A stretch of DNA of 64,000 nucleotides, taken from Tiliqua scincoides. Its lineage: Eukaryota; Chordata; Lepidosauria; Squamata; Scincidae. Below the pieces are notes generated by a model. It did not search any database and was not told the DNA's origin. It was given only the letters and a program-made list of their open reading frames with translations. Numbering within the stretch: position 1 is the stretch's first letter; every line of letters begins with the position of its first letter. Below, one piece after another: positions 60,001 to 64,000 of the stretch. The position numbers and the translations under genes are program-made. Where the stretch lies: the NCBI RefSeq assembly GCF_035046505.1, contig NC_089821.1, positions 97,844,132 through 97,908,131 on the forward strand, in the 5' to 3' direction.

Positions 60001-62979
60001 AGCACGAAACCCTTGACAGCAGTGGGAAAGCCGAGCTGCTCTTGTGTGCTACCTACCACATTGAGAGGTATGGTGAATGTGGCAGCTGCTCTGGGGGGCT
60101 CCACAGGTATCACTAAGCTGGCGGCAGGGAGGGGGAGGTAAGGTGGGGCCAGAGAGGGAGGATCTTGCTGGCAAATGCACATAACAGGTCCTATCCCCCA
60201 TTTTTTGGCCCCTTCTCCTTTTCCCTCTTCAAATTTACTCACACCAGCTATATAACAGATGTGGATCCGAGGAGGCCCATAGGCCATCAGGGGGCCTGTA
60301 TGCAGGTAAGTAAAAATATCCTAGCTTCTGCAGGCCTCCTGATTGCCCCCACCATTGGATGCAGTGAGGCTGTATTGGCAGCAGTGGTGGTGGATAGCAC
60401 TAAACAGTTAAACTAAGAAAGAAAAACAGATCTCTGACTGCTCAGTTCAAGGGTGTTGCTAAAGGAGCCAGAGTGCAGCTTTGGAAACACCCTTAGTGTA
60501 TCACATTACAGTTGATCATATCTCTGACTTTTTTAAATAACTGTAATTCCAAAGAACAGTTTTTACAGCTGGAGGTGGTTCAGGAAGGCATTCCACAGCA
60601 GAAAAAAAAAGATGTTCTAAACTGGGAACACTAGTGGCAAAAGAAAAATATGCCATTCGTTTGGCATTCTCAATAATACATTTTACATGGACTGCTCCTT
60701 GATTGAACCTTCATATCCTGCACCCAAAACAGATGTCCTGATCCAACTAAGATCAGTTGCAAGTAGCTAAGATTCTAGTCACGTGCACGCTTTCTAACCA
60801 TGCAAGAGTTAATCCATTGAACCCAGTGGAACTTGTTTCCAAGTTAACATGTAAAGGATTGAGCAATCACTGAGAAGCATTCGTGATTGGTTCACTGAGA
60901 AACCAATGGAATAATTTGGTGTGGCTGGGGATTAAATTAAATATGATGTTAATCACATCATTTGCACTTGGGCGTACAATTTTTTTTTCAAATGTAAATA
61001 GCAGCCATGGAGAGGGGGTCCAATCTGGACCATGGCAATGGGGTTGGTGGTGGATCTTTTTAACTTTTTACCCTTGTACTGCATCCTGGACCAAAATTGT
61101 CCCTGCAATGCCATTGCCAGTCTTGCTTCCCAAAGCAAAGAGAAACTATGGGGGGGAGTGTTAAAAATTCTCCTCCCTCCTCAACACAGTCATGGTTCTG
61201 ATCCTCTGGCAGCTATTTTCACTTGAAAAAAAGCACATCTAAGGACGAATGACATAGAACCCGATCCTGAGCTCTGCACACCGGCAGAGCAAACGTTGCT
61301 CTGTTGCAAACATGCTGTAAGGCACATTTGTGAACACTAACATTATGTTTTACACCCCTGGCCTAATATAATACGTTGTCCTCGTCCTAGTAGACATCTC
61401 TTACTCTGTGCAGCAACTCTGTTCTCCAAAGACTCAGTTGAGTGGTACAAACATTGGGGTTGGTTAGCTTTTCTCTCCTTAAGCTTCTTATGGAGGTTTT
61501 TTTTTTTGGGGGGGGGGAAGGTTTTGGTGGGAAAAGTATTATTAAAACATGTTACACATTTCATTTTTGTCATGATTACATCTTTCATCAATCATGTCAG
61601 AATTTTTAAAGGTGTTGGCTTTCATGTTGGGACATTATCACCCACCTCCCCAAGTGATATATGTTCCATTCAGTCTTTTCTGGTAATTTCCTCTGTTTCA
61701 TAAATTGGCACCTCTTATTTACTCTTTCCTTTTAGCTACATGACCGTGGACAGCTTTCAGCGTGGTATTTTTACATGGCCAATGAATTTTGGCTGGAAGC
61801 CAATTCCTCCAGATGTCATTGAGAAAAATAAGATTAAGGAAACCGATATCATTAGGTAAGCACATGGACTTCTATTGGCAAAATTGCTGATTCAGAACCA
61901 TGCTCTTGGGATGGGAGAAGGGCATGCAAGATTTTCAAAATAGTGGTAGCTCCAGCTAGGAGGGGTTGGCTGGGACGAAAGTCTGAGAAGGCCTGCCATG
62001 GTCTAGTCCCTCCTGCTTTGGAAAGTGCATGCACAGGCTGGCTGCCCACCCATCCCTGTGGTGCCCACGAACCGGGCAACAGATCTGCATAAGTCCTCCT
62101 TCATGCTGCCACTTGTAGTTATAGATGGCAGCAAAGAGGACTCTTGCATATCCATTGCATGGTTCCCAGGTAACTGTCCTGGCTAGGCACCACTGATGGT
62201 TCTTAGCTTGAAAAGCTAACCAGTCAGTGGATTGGTGACAGTTCTCTTTCACCACTGCCTCAGTAGTTACAGGTGGCAGCATGAAGGAGGACTCATATTT
62301 ACTGTTGCTGCCTGTTCTCCACTGCCTCCTCAGAAGCCTTCCCATTGGCCTCTGGCTGACTTATTGGGTGATGGTGGGAAGCAGCAACAGCTGCAGAGTT
62401 TAGCATCTGCGTTGGCCCTGATTTACTGAGCAGTGGTGGGGAGCAGTGGCAGCAAGAGACCCATGCTGCCTTAGGGGCTAGACCAGGGCTTTTCCAACTG
62501 GGGCATCACGACACCCCAGCCTGAGGGCCCTGGCCTCTGCCCCCTTAAGGGGGGGTAAATCCGCTTTCCCCTTCAAAGCTTCCATACCTGTCCCCACCAT
62601 GGCCCGCTGGATATAGCACACCCATTTGTGGTGCAGCTGCATCAGCAAAGGGGGAAGGATAGAATTGGCTATACTACTGACACAGACTGCTGCTAAGCAG
62701 CTGTGTGAGACCAGGACTTGGTCTGATCTGATTTCACTTTGATGTAATAAACATAAAGGGACGCCTTATGTTCTGTGTATTTTGATAGGACCCTACAATA
62801 GCTAAATATAGTTTTTCCACCAAGCACAATATTGATAAATGATTTATGGTTCTATTATTAGATGTCCTGTGATGGCAGGTGGGTTGTTTTCTATTGATAA
62901 GAAGTATTTTTTTGAACTTGGGACATATGATCCTGGCCTTGATGTGTGGGGAGGTGAAAACATGGAGATCTCATTCAAG
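34704..62979 (+). CDS. GALNT5: GALNT5, polypeptide GalNAc-transferase 5 (5' part, six exons)
   Basis: This Golgi type II membrane enzyme of the GT27 family moves GalNAc from UDP-GalNAc to Ser/Thr, starting mucin-type O-glycans. Six exons join to residues 1-667: 34704-36043, 49232-49398, 56199-56318, 58719-58854, 61736-61855 and 62862-62979. All introns are GT-AG and the reading frame is kept throughout. The start [13 protein letters not shown] matches the known GALNT5 N-terminus. Residues about 13-33 form the membrane anchor. A stem of about 400 residues, poorly conserved as in other GALNT5 proteins, follows. The catalytic domain has VDDFS (496-500), the metal-binding DSH (550-552) and WGGEN (657-661). 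Human GALNT5 is 940 residues, so the rest of the catalytic domain and the ricin-type lectin domain lie beyond the window. No break is seen in any exon. Confidence 0.97.
37183..37271 (+). repeat. dispersed CTACTCAGAAGT element, worn copy
   Basis: ATGCATGTTTACTCATAAGT to GAATGTGATCAGGATTCAGC matches the 93-bp unit with many changes. Confidence 0.6.
37633..37714 (+). repeat. dispersed CTACTCAGAAGT element, worn copy
   Basis: TTTTTACTCAGAAGTAATTT, CAATAGGTCTTACTCTC and GTGCGCCTAGGATTGAC match the unit in order. Confidence 0.6.
41172..41655. mobile_element. MITE bounded by AGCCCAATCCTATG / CATAGGATTAGGCT
   Basis: The left end ACAGCCCAATCCTATGGCTG and right end GGCAGCATAGGATTAGGCTT form an inverted pair. 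The interior is GC-rich with no transposase, and frames of up to 129 codons on the minus strand look accidental. It is a good example of the 'cccaatcc' family scattered through the window. Confidence 0.6.
42794..42905. repeat. DIRS left inverted terminal repeat
   Basis: It is the inverse complement of 47869-47990, for example ATGGGGGCATTCCTGACAGA here. Its outer part is also repeated inverted at about 47562-47600, in the internal complementary region, without mismatch over about 38 bases. Confidence 0.9.
47549..47650. repeat. DIRS internal complementary region
   Basis: The left half is complementary to the outer end of the left terminal repeat. The right half (from about 47600) is complementary to the outer end of the right terminal repeat (47970-48016). 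This joins the two outer ends, the hallmark of DIRS elements. Confidence 0.88.
47869..48016. repeat. DIRS right inverted terminal repeat
   Basis: It begins TGGGTCCTGGTCCCC, inverse to the left repeat, and extends about 26 bases further than it (TACCAAGGTAAGTCATAAAC), which is matched only in the internal complementary region. Confidence 0.88.
48420..48605. mobile_element. hAT-type MITE (about 186 bp)
   Basis: The left end TAGTGGTTCCCAAAGTATG and right end AAGTTCGGGAACCACTG are inverted repeats of the CAGTGGTTCCCAAA type seen at 20014. I could not confirm a target duplication. Confidence 0.6.
48921..49082. mobile_element. small MITE bounded by GGGCCCAATCCTATCCAA
   Basis: AGGGCCCAATCCTATCCAAT and TTTCCAGTGCTGATG at the left mirror GCACTGGTGCTGGAAAAGTT and GGATAGGATTGGCCCC at the right. 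Arms are about 35 bp, total about 160 bp, with no coding capacity. Confidence 0.7.
49232..49398 (+). CDS. GALNT5: GALNT5 exon 2
   Basis: It follows TCACTGCAG and ends before GTAGGA. It encodes residues 447-502 plus one base: [39 protein letters not shown] and [14 protein letters not shown]. This is the start of the GT-A catalytic fold, with the nucleotide-sugar-binding VDD. Confidence 0.97.
49399..49675 (+). other. GALNT5 intron 2, start
   Basis: No repeat or exon is recognised before the LINE. The 13-bp target site TGATTTTTACATG is at 49663-49675. Confidence 0.6.
49866..51545 (+). pseudogene. LINE ORF1 (coiled coil and RRM-like), frameshifted
   Basis: ATG at 49866 begins a Lys/Arg-rich head ([19 protein letters not shown]). 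A change of frame near 50041-50056, in a C-rich run, leads to a long middle frame, and a second near 51180-51215 returns to the first frame, which ends TGA at 51543-51545. The middle contains a heptad-like stretch ([16 protein letters not shown] to [12 protein letters not shown], about 50190-50360) and then a globular part ([32 protein letters not shown]) resembling the RRM and C-terminal domains of L1-type ORF1 RNA-binding proteins. No zinc knuckle is seen. The family link is by layout only. Confidence 0.7.
51546..54971 (+). pseudogene. LINE ORF2 (endonuclease and reverse transcriptase), four stops
   Basis: One reading frame runs from just after the ORF1 stop to TAA at 54969. The endonuclease shows [20 protein letters not shown] and, later, SDHLPL. 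The reverse transcriptase shows [58 protein letters not shown] and the catalytic YADDAV. The C-terminus has CPCSQ followed by [16 protein letters not shown]. There are in-frame stops at 52056 (TGA), 52134 (TAA), 52215 (TGA) and 52461 (TGA) but no frameshift. The stretch 52464-54971 (824 codons from the first ATG at 52497) is intact. TGA before GTTGGGGACGG is probably CGA in the ancestor, given the usual DFNxRxGD pattern. Confidence 0.88.
55097..55798 (+). other. GALNT5 intron 2, between LINE and MITE
   Basis: No exon or repeat recognised. Confidence 0.55.
55799..56072. mobile_element. foldback hAT-type MITE (274 bp)
   Basis: CAATGGCGTAGCTAG at the left and CTAGCTACACCAGTG at the right are inverse. 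The inverted similarity continues inwards for about 100 bases per arm (for example AAGTTTTGCAGGGAGCCTCC versus GGAGGCTCCCTGCAAAACTT). An 8-bp duplication CTTCCTGC flanks it (55791-55798 and 56073-56080). It would form a long hairpin if transcribed. Confidence 0.85.
56199..56318 (+). CDS. GALNT5: GALNT5 exon 3
   Basis: It follows TTGATTCAG and ends before GTAAGC. It encodes residues 503-542 plus one base: [49 protein letters not shown] is strongly conserved in the family. Confidence 0.97.
56319..57389 (+). other. GALNT5 intron 3, left part
   Basis: No exon. One CTACTCAGAAGT-type element at 57217-57300, otherwise nothing recognised. Confidence 0.6.
57217..57300 (+). repeat. dispersed CTACTCAGAAGT element, single copy
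   Basis: AGTCCAGCCCTTTGCATTTC, CTACTCAGAAGTACATTGAC and GGGGCTTACTCCCAGGAAAG match the 93-bp unit closely. Confidence 0.85.
57390..58290. mobile_element. GC-rich solo LTR (901 bp)
   Basis: It begins TGTCAG and ends CTGACA, a 6-bp terminal inverted repeat of LTR type. A perfect 5-bp duplication ACTCC flanks it (57385-57389 and 58291-58295). It is very GC-rich, with long accidental open frames on both strands. CCATAAAGG near 58055 could be the TATA-like box if the LTR is in the sense orientation. There are no internal genes, so it is a solo LTR of an unassigned endogenous retrovirus or LTR retrotransposon. Confidence 0.8.
58291..58718 (+). other. GALNT5 intron 3, right part
   Basis: A purine-rich GA/GAGAGA run lies at about 58343-58382. 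The last 60 bases before the exon carry a pogo-like MITE end (listed separately). Confidence 0.6.
58640..58698. mobile_element. end of a pogo/Tigger-like MITE
   Basis: ATTTAAAAATCCGTGGATAA followed by TAGGCTGCACCTGTA matches the right end of the MITE at 63061-63570 (GAAAAATCTGTGGAAAATTA, GGTTATACCTGTA). Only the right end is identified, and the left limit is unclear. Confidence 0.5.
58719..58854 (+). CDS. GALNT5: GALNT5 exon 4
   Basis: It follows the pyrimidine tract CCTTTTTCTTTTGTAG and ends before GTAATA. It encodes residues 543-587 plus two bases: [48 protein letters not shown] (550-552) is the DxH manganese-binding motif. The end of a pogo-like MITE lies only about 20 bp upstream of the acceptor. 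Confidence 0.97.
58855..61735 (+). other. GALNT5 intron 4
   Basis: No exon. It contains a worn CTACTCAGAAGT-type element (59105-59171), worn 'cccaatcc' repeats (59178-59290 and 61260-61345), a tRNA-type SINE and a G-run at 61509-61518. Remaining sequence shows nothing recognisable. Confidence 0.6.
59638..59835 (+). repeat. tRNA-derived SINE, copy 2
   Basis: ATCTCAGTAGTACAGCAGAG, GCTCTGCATGCAGAAGGTTC and AATCCAATCCCTGGCATTGC correspond to the tRNA-like head. GAGAGCCATTGCCAGTCACT and GGTATGAGGCAGCTTC are the body and tail. It shares order and spacing with copy 1 at 27297 and is mutated in both promoter boxes, so probably inactive. Confidence 0.8.
61736..61855 (+). CDS. GALNT5: GALNT5 exon 5
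   Basis: It follows CTTTCCTTTTAG and ends before GTAAGC. It encodes residues 588-627 plus two bases: [49 protein letters not shown] is a family-conserved substrate-site segment. Confidence 0.97.
61856..62861 (+). other. GALNT5 intron 5
   Basis: No exon. It holds an inverted repeat (62074-62310) and, at 62485-62520, one end of a hAT-like repeat (CCAGGGCTTTTCCAACTGGG). Otherwise nothing recognised. Confidence 0.55.
62074..62310. repeat. inverted repeat with about 48-bp arms
   Basis: GTCCTCCTTCATGCTGCCAC at 62092-62111 is mirrored by GTGGCAGCATGAAGGAGGAC at 62273-62292. Similarity extends to CAACAG and CTGTTG on the outer sides. The loop is about 140 bp. It could be a small foldback MITE. No target duplication identified. 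Confidence 0.6.
62862..62979 (+). CDS. GALNT5: GALNT5 exon 6
   Basis: It follows TTCTATTATTAG and ends before GTATGT. It encodes residues 628-667 and ends in phase 0: [40 protein letters not shown]. This is the Gal/GalNAc-transferase motif with the WGGEN signature. The next exon lies outside the window. Confidence 0.97.
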
Positions 62980-64000
62980 GTATGTTGCATCCTTTAAACT
63001 GTATTTTTCCTTTTCTTTTCCTTATTGTCTTAAACCTGATGAACAGCACACAGCTCAAAATACAGGTTGAGTCTCAGTATACACAAGAGTTCATTTCCCA
63101 GTACCCATGTGGATACCAAAAATCACATTAAAGGAAATACATTTTAAAAACAAAGTCCTTTTGTTCAACGATTTAAAAACAGTCTTGCTGACCTTTGTAA
63201 TGCATGACAGAGGCATTAGGCAGACAATTATCAATCATTCTCTCTCCAGATGCTTAGAAAGGCTTCACTCTGAAGCAGCAACCCCTCCCTTCACGGGGAG
63301 CATAGCAGGGGGAAGGAATACAGAGGAGATGATAATCACTTGCACTCTTTCACATGCTCAGGGAGAAGGGAGTGGTCGCTTGCCATAGTGTGAAGCTGTT
63401 CTAAGTGCCTGGAGAGAGAATGATTGATGAATTGTCAGCTGCCTTCTCCCACACAAATGAGGCTATTGTTAAACAACTTTTTCCTTTTAAATTAAAGACC
63501 CTTCTCATCAAGTTGAGATAAATCAATGGCCGCGGGTGAAAAATCTGTGGAAAATTAGGTTATACCTGTATGTTGGAACCTTCAAGTTTTCAGTAAACTA
63601 TCTCCTGCACTTCAAGAATTTTTGTTGTTCTTTTGGCTTGTGATGTTGCCTCTTGTTGTTTGTATGACCTATGCCTGTTTATCAAAGTATTGAGTTTTAA
63701 TTAAAAGAAATATTTATCTGTATATCTATATCCCATCAACCCAGGAGTAAAGTATTAATGGTGACGGATCATACAATGGCTCAATTCAGACATCCCACAA
63801 TACCATAGTTAGGAAATAATAAAGAGTCAAAATGAAATGCTCCAGCAATGGTTTGGACTCCAACATATGACTTTACAAACAGGGTTTTGGCATGATGCCT
63901 GACTTGAGTTGATATGGTGTGGAATCTCCTGATGTAATAATCAGCAGCGAATGCCTGCCTTAGGAGACATCCTAAGGCATGCTAAATGACAGAAAAGGTT
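62980..64000 (+). other. GALNT5 intron 6, start
   Basis: No exon to the window end. A pogo-like MITE occupies 63061-63570. Confidence 0.6.
63061..63570. mobile_element. pogo/Tigger-like MITE (510 bp)
   Basis: It starts TACAGGTTGAGTCTCAG, which matches the general CAGGTTGAG end of Tigger-type elements, and ends GGTTATACCTGTA. TA is present at both ends, as for TA-targeting elements. The inner inverted similarity is imperfect (CCCATGTGGATACCAAAAAT versus GGTGAAAAATCTGTGG). No transposase. Confidence 0.6.

Overview
This is a vertebrate nuclear genomic window, most likely from a squamate reptile. That host call is inference. It rests on a 5S-rRNA-derived SINE with a LINE-type tail, CR1 LINE ends, a DIRS element, many hAT-type MITEs and a very abundant short element with the core CTACTCAGAAGT. 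The only host protein gene I can support is the 5' two-thirds of GALNT5 (polypeptide N-acetylgalactosaminyltransferase 5), on the + strand: six coding exons between 34704 and 62979 that encode residues 1-667. The remaining catalytic and lectin-domain exons lie beyond the right edge.

Region 1-33.7 kb is intergenic. It holds no convincing host gene and is a patchwork of repeats: two 5S-derived SINEs (3.5 and 25.9 kb), a MITE carrying a 100-bp tandem array (4.4-5.1 kb), a compound microsatellite (6.8 kb), several hAT-type MITEs with 8-bp target duplications, LINE 3' ends, a heavily decayed Ty3/gypsy fossil (18.1-20.4 kb), CR1 pieces (24.3 and 30.1 kb), a tRNA-type SINE (27.3 kb), a CR1/hAT/LTR-like nest (30.1-31.9 kb) and a foldback element containing another hAT copy (32.5-33.6 kb). 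An AT-rich stretch at 21.4-22.1 kb could be a conserved regulatory element.

Region 33.7-36.0 kb is the GC-rich 5' end of GALNT5. Four tandem 93-bp copies of the abundant short element lie about 300 bp before the start codon. The first coding exon (1,340 bp) carries the membrane anchor and the long O-/N-glycosylatable stem.

Region 36.0-64 kb is GALNT5 introns 1-6. Intron 1 holds a structurally complete but broken DIRS element (42.79-48.02 kb). Intron 2 holds a full-length, 13-bp-TSD-flanked non-LTR retrotransposon (49,676-55,083) with recognisable ORF1 and ORF2, plus a foldback hAT MITE. Intron 3 holds a GC-rich solo LTR with a perfect 5-bp target duplication (57,390-58,290), and a pogo-like MITE end that stops about 20 bp before exon 4. 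The later introns carry a tRNA-type SINE, an inverted-repeat element and a pogo/Tigger-like MITE.
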